Positions 8,825 to 17,749 of a stretch of 64,000 bases of DNA are shown here, piece by piece; positions within the stretch are counted from its first letter, which is position 1, and each line of letters starts with the position of its first letter. Under the pieces are notes generated by a model that saw only the letters and a list, made by a program, of their open reading frames with translations, made no database searches and was not told the DNA's origin. Where the stretch lies: assembly GCA_028287745.1 (NCBI GenBank), contig JAQBPB010000071.1:1-64000 (forward strand), given 5' to 3'. Position numbers and translations under genes: made by a program. This DNA is from Chloroflexota bacterium (GTDB taxonomy: Bacteria > Chloroflexota > Chloroflexia > Chloroheliales > Chloroheliaceae).

Positions 8825-9484
8825 ATGGTAAATAACATAATTACCTTGAAAACAGGCGGGCAAACCGGAGAAGGTATTGCAATTCGGACCCTAAAAACGG
8901 AACACCAGGCCGTTTGCCAGATGTTAAATGTGCTGGAAAAGTCAGTTTTAAAGCTGGAACTGACCGGCCAGGTTCCATTAAGTATTTTTGATGATGTCCT
9001 GGAATTCCTGACCGTCTTTGTGGACCGCTGCCATCACACCAAAGAAGAAGAAGTCCTTTTCCCACTTATGGTACAGTCGGGACTACCGGCAGAGAGCGGC
9101 CCGATTAGCGTAATGCTTGCCGAACACCGGCAAGGCCGCGAATTGATTGCCCGGTTCCGTGAAAACCTGGAAATGCTAAAGAACGGCAACCAGGCCGGTC
9201 AACCGGCCCTAATCGAAGCCGCTCGCGCATATTGCGTCTTATTGCGGGAACACATCCAGAAGGAAAACCGGACCCTCTTTGTGCTTGCCAATACAATCTT
9301 TGATGCCGAAACGCAGCAGCGCATTTATGAAACTTTCGAGGAAATAGAAATTAACAAACTAGGCGCCGGTACCCACGAACGATTGCACGGTGTAATAGAG
9401 CATTTAGTCGCACTTACCGCCGCCTGGCCTGGTGGCGATGCTGGACCGGATTCTGAGGGTTGCTCCTGTAGCTGCGCTCACTAA
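8825..9484 (+). CDS. Hemerythrin-domain protein
   Basis: Four-helix hemerythrin/HHE protein with a probable di-iron site. Candidate ligands in order are His27 (TEHQ), His70-His71 and Glu74 (CHHTKEEE), His101 (AEHRQG), and His143 and Glu147 (HIQKEN). This is the expected spacing for HHE proteins that bind O2 or NO or sense iron and redox state. The N-terminus is short and unstructured. The C-terminus ends in a Cys-containing tail (EGCSCSCAH) that could bind a metal, an unusual addition. It is followed immediately by a membrane protein resembling oxidase subunit I, which supports a role with O2 or NO. Confidence 0.9.
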   Translation: MVNNIITLKTGGQTGEGIAIRTLKTEHQAVCQMLNVLEKSVLKLELTGQVPLSIFDDVLEFLTVFVDRCHHTKEEEVLFPLMVQSGLPAESGPISVMLAEHRQGRELIARFRENLEMLKNGNQAGQPALIEAARAYCVLLREHIQKENRTLFVLANTIFDAETQQRIYETFEEIEINKLGAGTHERLHGVIEHLVALTAAWPGGDAGPDSEGCSCSCAH

Positions 9485-9485
9485 A

Positions 9486-9941
9486 ATGGATAAGGTTACA
9501 CGGTTGATGGGTAAACTCAGCCTGGTTTACCTGGCGCTGGGTTTTATCCTGGGTGCGGTTTTGATGGCCGGTAAAGGGCTCAGCGCGAATTGGGGTTCCG
9601 CCTGGGGTTCGATCCACGCGCACGTACTCTTTGCAGGCTGGTTCGTCCAGTTCGCGGTCGGTATCGCATACTGGCTCTTACCTCGCCGCAAATCGGCCGA
9701 CCGGCCTCTCGGTTATGACGAACGGCTGGCACTGCTGGCCTGCGGCCTGATCAATGCCGGGCTGCTTTTACGGGTAGCCCTGGAACCCCTTTTTAATTTA
9801 CAAGTTATTCACGGCCCACTCGTAACCGTGGGCCTGACCTTTAGCGGGATACTCCAGGCCGGGGCAGGCTTGATCTGGGCTTTCCAGCTCTGGGGACGCT
9901 TTTTCCGGCGCTACAGCGCCACAACCCCCATAACTAAATAA
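9486..9941 (+). CDS. Small haem-copper-oxidase subunit-I-like membrane protein
   Basis: Four-span membrane protein of 151 residues resembling the first helices of cytochrome oxidase/NO-reductase subunit I. LVYLALGFILGAVLM is helix 1, HAHVLFAGWFVQFAVGIAYWLLPRR follows with possible haem-ligand His residues, then LINAGLLLRVALEP and GPLVTVGLTFSGILQ. It is far too short to be a full oxidase. Similar short proteins are often annotated cbb3-type subunit I-like. The start is taken at ATG 9486, one base after the hemerythrin stop. A GTG at 9432 would overlap that gene by 53 bases and has no better ribosome site. Translational coupling with the hemerythrin is likely. Confidence 0.7.
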   Translation: MDKVTRLMGKLSLVYLALGFILGAVLMAGKGLSANWGSAWGSIHAHVLFAGWFVQFAVGIAYWLLPRRKSADRPLGYDERLALLACGLINAGLLLRVALEPLFNLQVIHGPLVTVGLTFSGILQAGAGLIWAFQLWGRFFRRYSATTPITK

Positions 9942-9970
9942 GCTTACCGGCAGGGAAACGAACTATTAAA

Positions 9971-10003
9971 GTCATGTCATCCATTAAGGGCATGGCTTTT
10001 TTC
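9971..10003 (+). terminator. Terminator after the hemerythrin operon
   Basis: An 8-bp stem GTCATGTC (9971-9978) pairs with GGCATGGC (9989-9996) including G-T pairs, followed by TTTTTT. It separates the two-gene unit from clpC. Confidence 0.7.
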
Positions 10004-10038
10004 TTGCAAGACTTTATTTAGTTTTTTGCTCAGGTTTG

Positions 10039-10063
10039 TTAGAAAAGCGCTAGAATTTTCTAA
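10039..10063. promoter_or_regulatory. Palindromic candidate operator upstream of clpC
   Basis: Perfect 8-bp arms TTAGAAAA (10039-10046) and TTTTCTAA (10056-10063) flank a 9-base centre. It lies in the AT-rich gap about 190 bases before clpC and does not match the CIRCE or CtsR consensus as I know them. No gene is credible in the 10004-10248 stretch. Confidence 0.4.
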
Positions 10064-10248
10064 TTTTTGTATCTTTTTATTCCAGGGCACGTATTATTTA
10101 TGTAAGAAAAAAGGAGATAAAGACAAAGAAAATTTTAGCAGTAACTTTATCAGTGTGAAGGTAAGAAATTTTTCGGAAGGTTATAAATCAATAATCTATT
10201 CAAACTCTCTCGCAATTTTATGGGGAAAGGACCAGGAACCAAATAATA

Positions 10249-12798
10249 ATGGCTATAAATAATAATAATTTTTTAGATAAATTTAATGTAAATGCCCAGC
10301 GGGTGCTGACTACCTCTTTTGAATTAGTGGCTCAGTCGAACCATTCCAAATTAGAGGTCGAACACGTCCTGGTGACCCTGCTCCGGCAGTCCAATGGCCT
10401 GTTACCGCAGGTAATGGAACAGCTGGATGTGGATACCGCTAAAGTGAACCAGGCAGCCCAGGAAAGTTTGGACCGGTTACCCCGTCAGGTTAAGCCTGCT
10501 ACACCAGGCGTTAATGTAAGTATGCAGATTGCCCCGGAAGTCCAGCAACTTTTCGGTATTGCTGAAGGCTTCCGCCGCCAGCATGGCGTACCCAAGATTG
10601 GCCCGGGACATATTGTGATGGCCCTGGTTAGCGCCTCTAATATCCCGGTGTCGGAAATGCTTCGCCAGAATGGGCTGCACCCTGAAGGGGTTTTACAGGT
10701 CTTGATGAGCCTGGACCCTTCGGACACCCCGGACGAAGAAGGCGGCTCAAACCCCAGGCTAGCCAAGTACAGCGTGGATTTGACCAAACTGGCCAGGGAA
10801 GGCAAGCTCGACCCGATTATCGGCCGGGATAACGAAATCCGGCGGGTATTGCAAATACTCTCACGCCGCAATAAGAATAACCCGGTGCTGATTGGTGAAC
10901 CGGGTGTCGGTAAGACCGCTATCGCGGAAGGTCTGGCCCAGAAAATTGTGGCCGGTGATGTGCCGGAACACCTGGTAGACAAGCAGGTGGTCAGCCTGGA
11001 TATTGCCGGACTGGTTGCCGGTTCCAAACTGCGGGGTGAGTTTGAAGAGCGCCTGAAGGCCATTATGGACGAAGTGCGCCAGGCCGAAGGCAAAATCATC
11101 CTGTTTATAGATGAGATTCATAACGTGGTAGGCGCGGGTAGCGCCAGCGGTTCGATGGATGCCAGCCAGATTATCAAACCGGCCCTAGCTCGTGGCGAAT
11201 TGCAAGTGCTGGGTGCGACTACTCTTAACGAGTACCGCAAGTACATTGAGAAAGACGCCGCCCTGGAACGCCGCTTTGCCCCGGTGAGGGTTGACGAGCC
11301 TTCGGTAGGTGATACTATCGAAATGCTGCGGATCTTACGGCCGAAATACGAAGCCCATCACAAGCTGACCATTACCGATCAGGCACTGGTCGCGGCGGCC
11401 GAGTTAAGCGAGCGCTACATTACTAACCGCTTCCTGCCTGACAAAGCGATTGACCTGGTTGACGAGTCGGCGGCGAAAGTTCGCCTGGATAATTACCAGG
11501 CAATAGCGGCTAACCCGCTTAAAAAGTTGGAAGGCCAGATCAAAGAGCTGTCTGAAAAGATGGAAGAAGCGGCGGCTGACCAGGATTATGAGCGGGCGGC
11601 TAACTTAAAGGTAGATCTGGCGGTTATTCAGAAGGAACATGACGAGCTTACGAAGTCTATGCCGGAAGTGGCTGAAGCCGCCCCGGTGGTGGATGAAGAA
11701 GTTATCGCCGAACTGGTCAGCAAAAGCACCGGTATCCCGGTTAGCCGGATGCTGGACAGCGAAATGAAGAAACTTTTGGAGATGGAAAAACATCTTCACG
11801 ACCGGGTAATTGGTCAGGAAGAAGCTATCATAGCAGTGTCGGATGCTATCCGGCGCTCACGGAGCGGCTTGCGCGACCCGAACCGGCCGATTGGTTCCTT
11901 TATCTTCCTCGGACCTACCGGGGTTGGTAAGACCGAGCTGGTGAAAGCTTTAGCCGGGTTCATGTTTGACGACGACAATGCGATGGTTCGAATTGATATG
12001 TCCGAATACATGGAACCGCACAGCGTCAGCCGGTTGATCGGTTCGCCTCCGGGATACGTCGGATACGATGAAGGCGGCCAGTTGACTGAAGCGGTCCGGC
12101 GGCGCCCTTACCAGATCATCCTGTTTGACGAGATCGAGAAAGCGCACCCTGAAGTCTTTAACGTGCTGTTGCAGTTGTTGGACGACGGCCGCTTGACGGA
12201 CGGGCAGGGCCGGACGGTTGACTTCAAGAATACGGTTATCATTATGACTTCGAACGCCGGAACGGCTCGGATTAAAGAGCGCGGCCTTGGCTTCTCTACC
12301 GGTAGCGACAACCAGCAGGAGAAACAGGCTAACGACCGGATGAAGGACCAGGTAATGGGGGAACTGCGCAACAGTTTCCGGCCGGAATTCTTGAACCGGA
12401 TTGACGAGGTTATCATCTTCAGCCACCTGGCCGAAGCGGAAATCGGGCAAATCGTCCGGTTGATGATGAAGGAGCTGGAAGGGCGCCTCCAGGCCAAGCA
12501 CATGAGTTTGGAACTGTCGGATGCAGCGCTGGCTCTGCTGGCAAAGGAAGGTTACGACCGGCTCTATGGGGCCAGGCCGTTACGCCGGGTAATCCAGCGC
12601 AAGCTGGAGAACCAGTTGTCCCGGTCCTTGCTGGCCGGACAGTTCCAGGAAGGCGACAGCATCCGGGTAGAAGTGGACCCGGCCAACGAGCGGGAGCTGA
12701 CTTTTACTAAAGTTAAGTCAGCTACCCAGCCCCGGTCAATTCGCTCCAAGAGCGAGGTTGCCCCGGCTGAAAGCTCCGGGACACACCGGGCGGCCTAG
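10249..12798 (+). CDS. clpC: ATP-dependent chaperone/unfoldase ClpC
   Basis: Hsp100 AAA+ unfoldase that feeds proteins to ClpP. The order is an N-terminal Clp repeat domain (1-150), a first AAA+ module with Walker A at 216-223 (GEPGVGKT), and a short middle domain holding a UVR-like segment (about 442-465, [16 protein letters not shown]). The second AAA+ module has Walker A at 555-562 (GPTGVGKT). The loop GLGF at 679-682 matches the ClpP-binding tripeptide that ClpB lacks. That loop, the short middle domain and the 849-residue length favour ClpC over ClpB. ATG follows GGAACCAAATAATA. A palindrome upstream may control it, and it ends at a strong terminator. Confidence 0.92.
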   Translation: MAINNNNFLDKFNVNAQRVLTTSFELVAQSNHSKLEVEHVLVTLLRQSNGLLPQVMEQLDVDTAKVNQAAQESLDRLPRQVKPATPGVNVSMQIAPEVQQLFGIAEGFRRQHGVPKIGPGHIVMALVSASNIPVSEMLRQNGLHPEGVLQVLMSLDPSDTPDEEGGSNPRLAKYSVDLTKLAREGKLDPIIGRDNEIRRVLQILSRRNKNNPVLIGEPGVGKTAIAEGLAQKIVAGDVPEHLVDKQVVSLDIAGLVAGSKLRGEFEERLKAIMDEVRQAEGKIILFIDEIHNVVGAGSASGSMDASQIIKPALARGELQVLGATTLNEYRKYIEKDAALERRFAPVRVDEPSVGDTIEMLRILRPKYEAHHKLTITDQALVAAAELSERYITNRFLPDKAIDLVDESAAKVRLDNYQAIAANPLKKLEGQIKELSEKMEEAAADQDYERAANLKVDLAVIQKEHDELTKSMPEVAEAAPVVDEEVIAELVSKSTGIPVSRMLDSEMKKLLEMEKHLHDRVIGQEEAIIAVSDAIRRSRSGLRDPNRPIGSFIFLGPTGVGKTELVKALAGFMFDDDNAMVRIDMSEYMEPHSVSRLIGSPPGYVGYDEGGQLTEAVRRRPYQIILFDEIEKAHPEVFNVLLQLLDDGRLTDGQGRTVDFKNTVIIMTSNAGTARIKERGLGFSTGSDNQQEKQANDRMKDQVMGELRNSFRPEFLNRIDEVIIFSHLAEAEIGQIVRLMMKELEGRLQAKHMSLELSDAALALLAKEGYDRLYGARPLRRVIQRKLENQLSRSLLAGQFQEGDSIRVEVDPANERELTFTKVKSATQPRSIRSKSEVAPAESSGTHRAA

Positions 12799-12838
12799 TT
12801 GCCCGGTTAAGTTAAGTTAACCGGCCTATTGAACAGGT

Positions 12839-12875
12839 GGGGAGAGGTCCAGATAATTGGCCTCTCCCCTTTTTA
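12839..12875 (+). terminator. Terminator of clpC
   Basis: A 9-bp perfect stem GGGGAGAGG (12839-12847) pairs with CCTCTCCCC (12861-12869), followed by TTTTT. Confidence 0.9.
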
Positions 12876-12972
12876 ATTTTAAAATATCTTGTTAGCTGGC
12901 CTTATGCATAAATATGTGGTAAGTATATTGCAGACCAATATTTAGCTGAACTTACTTCCAGGAATTGCCAGA

Positions 12973-14277
12973 ATGAAAGACCTGACCGAGCCAGCCGTCC
13001 AACCGGATAACGCAGCGTCTCAAGGGCTACCCGGTCCAACCACCCGGATTGCCGCCGGGATAAGAAATTATGTGACCGCCAACCGGGAAGCGTTCCGGAT
13101 CTGGCTGAGCTGGCGGCTGGTTATTTTTATCCTGCCGGTCTTCGCGGCGGCTTTCATCCCGCTGGCTGCTACGGCCAACAAAGCGGTCTTTAACAATCCC
13201 TGGGACCCCTGGCTGAACCGGCTGATCTGGAACTGGTCGCAAAGTGACTCCGAGTGGTATCTACGAATTGCCGCCCAGGGTTACATTAATGACCAGACGG
13301 TCGCCTTCTATCCCCTGTATCCTTTACTGATGCGCTGGACCGGTTTTGTCCTCTGGCTGGGCCAGCCCGGTACCGAGGCGTACCGCCTGGCCGGGGTGCT
13401 GATTGCCTCGCTGGCGGCCCTGGTTTTTTGCATCTATTTTATCCGCCTGATGCTGCTGGACTACAGCCTGGAATTATCCCGGCTGGGGCTGCTCTATTTC
13501 GCGGCTTTCCCGACCGCTTTTTACCTGTTTGCGGTCTATACCGAAAGCTTATTCCTGGCCCTGAGTGTGACAGCCTTCTACGCGGCCCGCCAAAACCGCT
13601 GGTTGGCAGCGATGGCCCTGGCCGCCCTGGCGGTCCTAACCCGCCAGCAAGGTTTGCTGGTGGTGCTGGCGCTCTTATTTGAATACGGGCAGCAGATAGA
13701 CTGGAAATGGAAAAAGTTAAACCGCCAGTTGCTTTTATTTGGCTTCCCGGCCCTGGCCCTGGGTGGCTGGCTGGCCTGGAACTGGCTAACTTTCGGGAAT
13801 CCGCTGGCCCCGGTTGCGGCCACCCAGAAATACTGGGAACGGTACCTGGCCTGGCCCTGGTGGAGCTATTTATTGGAGTGGGCCGGTCTGTTCTACCGGG
13901 AACCGGGCAGCACCACCTGGCAACCGATTAATCAATTTGAAAACCCGGCCGGGGCCATGCCCCTGCTTAATGCAGCCACCACCACCCTTTTTATCGTCCT
14001 GGCCTGTATTGGCTACCGGGCCATGCGCCGGGACCGGTTCCGGGCAGCTTACTTCGTGCTTATCACGGGCTGCCTGCTGCAACCGCTGATTTCCCCGGTT
14101 GTGGGCGACCCCCTGGAGTCGATGCCGCGCTATTTACTGCTCAGTTTTCCTTCGTTTATTCTGCTTGCCAGGTTGGGCCAGCGCTGGCCGTTATTTAATT
14201 ACACCTATTTGGGGCTAAGCCTGGCCCTGCTTGGCCTGCTGGTTGCCCGCTTTACCCTTGGTTACTGGGTTGCATGA
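12973..14277 (+). CDS. PIG-V-like polytopic mannosyltransferase
   Basis: Integral membrane GT-C glycosyltransferase resembling PIG-V (GPI mannosyltransferase 2), which uses polyprenyl-phosphate sugar. Family marks are SDSEWYLRIAAQGY (acidic motif in the first outer loop), AFYPLYPLLMR, FPTAFYLFAVYTESLF and the membrane-edge TRQQG. About nine to ten hydrophobic segments are visible. The bacterial acceptor, possibly a glycolipid or a cell-wall glycan, is unknown. A 40-residue Pro-rich cytoplasmic tail precedes the first span. AGGA is nine bases before the ATG. A divergently placed glycosyltransferase is two genes away. Confidence 0.83.
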   Translation: MKDLTEPAVQPDNAASQGLPGPTTRIAAGIRNYVTANREAFRIWLSWRLVIFILPVFAAAFIPLAATANKAVFNNPWDPWLNRLIWNWSQSDSEWYLRIAAQGYINDQTVAFYPLYPLLMRWTGFVLWLGQPGTEAYRLAGVLIASLAALVFCIYFIRLMLLDYSLELSRLGLLYFAAFPTAFYLFAVYTESLFLALSVTAFYAARQNRWLAAMALAALAVLTRQQGLLVVLALLFEYGQQIDWKWKKLNRQLLLFGFPALALGGWLAWNWLTFGNPLAPVAATQKYWERYLAWPWWSYLLEWAGLFYREPGSTTWQPINQFENPAGAMPLLNAATTTLFIVLACIGYRAMRRDRFRAAYFVLITGCLLQPLISPVVGDPLESMPRYLLLSFPSFILLARLGQRWPLFNYTYLGLSLALLGLLVARFTLGYWVA

Positions 14278-14285
14278 GCTATAAT
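14258..14285 (+). promoter_or_regulatory. Candidate sigma-70 promoter for the 14354 gene
   Basis: TTGGTT (14258-14263), 16 bases, TATAAT (14280-14285). It overlaps the end of the mannosyltransferase gene and lies about 68 bases before the next ATG. Confidence 0.5.
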
Positions 14286-14353
14286 AGCAGGGCAACCTAA
14301 AGCCGGTTTGCAAAATTCAAACAGTTGGTGACTTTACAAAGGGATGACTCAAG

Positions 14354-14824
14354 ATGGAAACAATTCAAAGGATGGCCAGTGCAAGCCGCTTTTCATATGA
14401 AACCATGGGGCAGGTAGTGTCGTTTGGCGGTTGGCTGCCGTTAATCAGTGCATTTATTTTGCTGCTGCTCCTGGTGGGAGTGATGTACCGGGCATATAAG
14501 AGAAGTTTAAAACGGCCTGCTGTAAGGCGGCCCAGCCTGACCGAACAGAGCGAACAGCTCAAACGAAACCTGGCCGAAATCCAGGCGCGGAACGAAGCCG
14601 AAATCGCCCAGACCAGGGCCATCCTGGAAGAAGCCCGCAATTCCGGGGCCCTGGTGGTAAAAGAAACCAGGGAAGGAGTAATCCAGGTAACCAGGGAGGA
14701 AACCGAACGCGGCAAAGCCGAAATAAGAAAGGTTCGGGAAGAACACCTGGCCGAACTCCGCCGGGAGGGTGCTAAATTAGGTGAGGAGGAACCGCCCCAG
14801 GCCGGGCCTGACAGCCAGAAATAA
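14354..14824 (+). CDS. Membrane-anchored coiled-coil protein
   Basis: Unrecognised. One membrane span (about 25-44, GWLPLISAFILLLLLVGVMY) is followed by a positive stretch and then a long charged helix (about 55-145) with heptad-like spacing (LKRNLAEIQARNEAEIAQ and RGKAEIRKVREEHLAEL). The architecture recalls the b subunit of F-type ATPase or a small scaffold, but no ATPase genes are near. AAAGGGA is nine bases before the ATG. It converges on the next gene with six bases between stops. Confidence 0.65.
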   Translation: METIQRMASASRFSYETMGQVVSFGGWLPLISAFILLLLLVGVMYRAYKRSLKRPAVRRPSLTEQSEQLKRNLAEIQARNEAEIAQTRAILEEARNSGALVVKETREGVIQVTREETERGKAEIRKVREEHLAELRREGAKLGEEEPPQAGPDSQK

Positions 14825-14830
14825 CCCTGA

Positions 14831-15982
14831 TTAAAAGGTTATTTCCTGGTTGCCGGTAGGGGTTTCTGGGGTTTCTCCGATAAGGCCGTGCAGCCGGGCC
14901 GCCAGGCTTGGCCAGGTATATAGATCCAGCAAGCGGTCCTCCCTTTCCCGGCGGCTTTCGGGAGCTTCGTGCAGGGCGACCTCAATTTGGGCCACAAACT
15001 CGGCCGGGGTTGCGGCAATATACACCTCAGGACTGAGAAGGGCCAGCACGTCCTGGAGTGGGGTCGTGACCACCGGCTTGTGCGCCGCCATGTATTCCAG
15101 GACCCGGGTCGGGCTGAGGTAGCGGGTAGCCTCGTTCAACACAAACGGGACAATCGCCACATTAAAATGGGCCAGGTAGGCGGGCAACTCATCGTAACCC
15201 TTCAGGCCGGGATAATAAAGGTTTTGGGCAATGGGCAGCGCTTCCTGCTCAATCTGAGAGAGCGGCCCAACGATAACCAGGCTCCAATCCGGCCTGGCCT
15301 GGGCGATATAAGCCAACAGTTCCATGTCGAGCCGGTCGTCAATTACCCCATAGAAACCCACAATGGGGCGCGGCAAGCCAACCAGCTCGCGCGGCACCGG
15401 AAAACCGGCCGGGTTAGCCGCCGGGGCGAAATGCTCGGCCTCAACCCCACTTGGGATAAGGTGCGTCTGCGGGTTTAAAGGTAGTTTTTCCTGGTACAAT
15501 CCGGTGCAGCGGGTAAAGACAAAATCAGCCTGGCGCAAGAGGGCTTCTTCTTTCTGAAGCAGGTCCGGGCTGGCTTCTTTGAGGGCTGCCAATGGGTCAA
15601 GCACATCATAAATAAGCAAGCTGTGCGGGATAACCCCGACAAAATCAAGCCCCAAAGGCGTATAAAGCCAGAGGGCGGCCCCGGCGAAACCCTCGCGCCA
15701 GAGATAGTCAAGCAGGAGCTGCGCGTAAGTCGCCTGGGTCAGCGGGTCGCCATGACCGATCCAACTGGCTTTTGCGACCGGCTGTATCAGCCGCAGGACC
15801 GTTACATTGGGCGCGCTATGGCCGGGTAAGACTTGCAGGTATGGTTCAATTAAGTTGGGCCGGGCGACCGGTTCTTCCACGAATAGTACGCGGCCGTATT
15901 CGGATAAAGCGGCCATTAAATGCTGAGGTCGTTGCCAAACAAAATCCCATCGCAAGTGGCTTATACAAACAATGTCACCCAA
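14831..15982 (-). CDS. Glycosyltransferase, GT-B fold (TuaH-like)
   Basis: GT-B glycosyltransferase resembling the TuaH/group-1 family that begins with a characteristic DIVCISHLRWDFVWQRPQH. The N-terminal domain contains YDVLDPLAALKEAS. The sugar-nucleotide-binding C-terminal domain contains GFYGVIDDRLD, VGPLSQIEQEA and SPTRVLEYMAAHKPVVTT. It is cytosolic or membrane-associated and probably builds a cell-surface glycan. Translation starts at TTG with AGAGAGGTG five to six bases upstream. It is transcribed alone and diverges from argB. Confidence 0.85.
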   Translation of the reverse strand: MGDIVCISHLRWDFVWQRPQHLMAALSEYGRVLFVEEPVARPNLIEPYLQVLPGHSAPNVTVLRLIQPVAKASWIGHGDPLTQATYAQLLLDYLWREGFAGAALWLYTPLGLDFVGVIPHSLLIYDVLDPLAALKEASPDLLQKEEALLRQADFVFTRCTGLYQEKLPLNPQTHLIPSGVEAEHFAPAANPAGFPVPRELVGLPRPIVGFYGVIDDRLDMELLAYIAQARPDWSLVIVGPLSQIEQEALPIAQNLYYPGLKGYDELPAYLAHFNVAIVPFVLNEATRYLSPTRVLEYMAAHKPVVTTPLQDVLALLSPEVYIAATPAEFVAQIEVALHEAPESRREREDRLLDLYTWPSLAARLHGLIGETPETPTGNQEITF

Positions 15983-16260
15983 AATCGCACCTCTCTATTC
16001 AAACTATTCAATTTTTCGATAATTTTACAAATGCCGGCCATTTTTTGTAAAAATTCTAATGCCAGGAATCCTTTTAGTACTGCCCGATAAGATTAAACTA
16101 CCCCTGGTTGGGTGTAGCTACTGCCCTACTTATTGCACATCCCGGGCCATTCGTCAACAGTTTTTAGTCTTTAGGACCAAAAAATTGCGTTTTAGGGGTC
16201 TTTAAAGTTATATTTTCTGTAAAATAGTAGTCAAAACCGGACTTTTCAGGGGAAACGGGT

Positions 16261-16289
16261 TTGTCCCGGTTAGGCCGAAATGATACAAT
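16261..16289 (+). promoter_or_regulatory. Promoter of argB (extended -10)
   Basis: TTGTCC (16261-16266), 17 bases, TACAAT (16284-16289) with TG one base upstream of the -10. It lies 36 bases before argB. The rest of the 343-base gap 15983-16325 is AT-rich and holds no gene I can support. Confidence 0.6.
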
Positions 16290-16325
16290 TAATCCAAACT
16301 ACTGAGTCAATAGAAAGAAGGAGCT

Positions 16326-17153
16326 ATGGCCCCCGAGAGAAAGAAAGTCATTGTTGTAAAATTAGGCGGAAGTACCCTGGGCGGTCAAACGTCCACCGGC
16401 ACGCCCGATACAACCCTTGAAGATATTTTGAAATTGGCCGCCGAAGATTACACTGTCGTCCTGGTGCATGGCGGTGGAAACGCCATCAGCGGTTTGCTTA
16501 AACAGTTAGGCCAGGAGCCGCGTTTTCTAAACGGCTTGCGGGTTACCGACCGTCCGGCCCTGGAAGCGACCCTGATGATGCTGCGCGGCCGTATTAACGG
16601 CGAACTGGTGTCGATTATCAACCAGGCCGGGCAGAGCCGGGGCATCCTGGCGGTGGGCCTGTGCGGGCTGGACGGGCGCTTGTTGGAAGCTCGCCGGGAT
16701 ACCGCTCACGGTGACATCGGGCTGGTCGGAGAAATTACGGGCGTCAACCCGGCGGTGCTGGATATGGTCCTGGAAAAAGGTTTCTTACCGGTAGTTTCGC
16801 CTATTGGCACTGCGGTGGATGATCCGTCGGTCGGCATGTATAACATCAACGCTGATAACGCCGCCGCGCACCTGGCTGCCGCCCTGCAAGCCGATGCCTG
16901 TGTCTTCCTGACCGATGTGCCGGGCGTGCTGGACCGTGAGAAACAAACTATTCCGCGCCTGAACCGGGCCGCAGTCGGGCGGCTGGTAGATGAGGGAGTT
17001 ATATACGGCGGAATGATTCCCAAGATTAGTTCAGCCCTCAAAGCCCTGGAAGGTGCCAGCCGGGTGCTAATTATTGACGGCCGCCCGGCCAATTCCCTGT
17101 ACCAGGCCGTAACCGAGTCGGAGTTAAAAGTAGGGACCGTATTTACCGCATAA
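16326..17153 (+). CDS. argB: Acetylglutamate kinase
   Basis: Cytosolic amino-acid-kinase-fold enzyme that phosphorylates N-acetyl-L-glutamate in arginine biosynthesis. Visible motifs are VVKLGGS (ATP phosphate binding), LVHGGGNAIS (substrate glycine loop), RVTDRPALEA, YNINADNAAAHLA, FLTDVPGVL and GGMIPKISSALKALE. The length of 275 residues is typical. The N-terminal arginine-sensing helix of feedback-inhibited hexameric forms appears to be missing, since the protein starts directly at the first strand. AAGGAG lies only two bases before the ATG, unusually close. No other arginine gene is nearby. The next gene follows after six bases. Confidence 0.93.
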   Translation: MAPERKKVIVVKLGGSTLGGQTSTGTPDTTLEDILKLAAEDYTVVLVHGGGNAISGLLKQLGQEPRFLNGLRVTDRPALEATLMMLRGRINGELVSIINQAGQSRGILAVGLCGLDGRLLEARRDTAHGDIGLVGEITGVNPAVLDMVLEKGFLPVVSPIGTAVDDPSVGMYNINADNAAAHLAAALQADACVFLTDVPGVLDREKQTIPRLNRAAVGRLVDEGVIYGGMIPKISSALKALEGASRVLIIDGRPANSLYQAVTESELKVGTVFTA

Positions 17154-17159
17154 GCACAA

Positions 17160-17549
17160 ATGGAAATTGTAGTTTACCAGGACCATTTCGACTTTCACTT
17201 CTGGGCCGGGCTTCGTCCGGCCCAGTTGGTCGAGTTTTTAAACTCGCTGCCGCTGGGTTTCCAGTTCAAGCGCTGGCCGGAAGAGCAATTCTTTGATACC
17301 GAACGCGGGCCGGGGGTCTTTTCCCTTCACCAAAAAATTTCGCCCACTCACGATAAGCCTATTCCGGTCAGCCAGGCTAATTATTTCATCCGCTGGACGG
17401 TCGGGACCAGGGAAGGCAATTTAGCTAAAAAAGCCTCTCGCCTGGCCGGTGACCTCAGCCGCGAGCTTGAAACCCATTTCTGGGTCGTGGACGGTCGCGG
17501 CAGGGTCAGGTCTGAAACGGGCAACGAAGGCGTGGAACGTGGCACGTAG
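17160..17549 (+). CDS. Hypothetical protein in argB operon
   Basis: Unrecognised soluble protein of 129 residues, six bases after argB and therefore probably co-transcribed. It has a Trp/Phe-rich first half (YQDHFDFHFWAGLRP) and a basic middle (KKASRLAGDLSREL). It shows no metal or nucleotide motif. The last dozen codons (GNEGVERGT) and the stop fall inside a 7-base repeat array, so the natural C-terminus may have been altered by repeat insertion. The link to arginine metabolism rests on position only. Confidence 0.6.
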   Translation: MEIVVYQDHFDFHFWAGLRPAQLVEFLNSLPLGFQFKRWPEEQFFDTERGPGVFSLHQKISPTHDKPIPVSQANYFIRWTVGTREGNLAKKASRLAGDLSRELETHFWVVDGRGRVRSETGNEGVERGT

Positions 17550-17749
17550 AACGGGAGTAAGAAGCGTAGAACTTGTAACGGAAAACTAAAGTAAGAACTG
17601 ACCCGGCAAATCAAAACCAAAAAACCCAAGTATTCAATTTCCAGCACCCACTTAATATAACCAAACCACCTTACTCTTTACCCATACCCATTTCAGGCCT
17701 TTATCCCACGTCATTCATTCTACCTTACCCGTTTAACCTGCTACGTTCC
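17534..17749. repeat. Heptamer inverted-repeat element C
   Basis: A 22-base arm at 17534-17555 matches the reverse complement of 17728-17749 at 18 of 22 positions. The sequences beside both arms run in degenerate 7-base units. The arms reach into the 3' ends of the two converging genes and provide both stop codons. CCCGTTTAACCTGCTACGT at 17728-17746 recurs with one change at 56182-56200. Confidence 0.6.

Noticed and set aside
10026..10262. 78-codon plus-strand frame before clpC
   Set aside because: Very AT-rich, no ribosome site, overlaps the clpC start, and the stretch looks like a promoter region with a palindrome.
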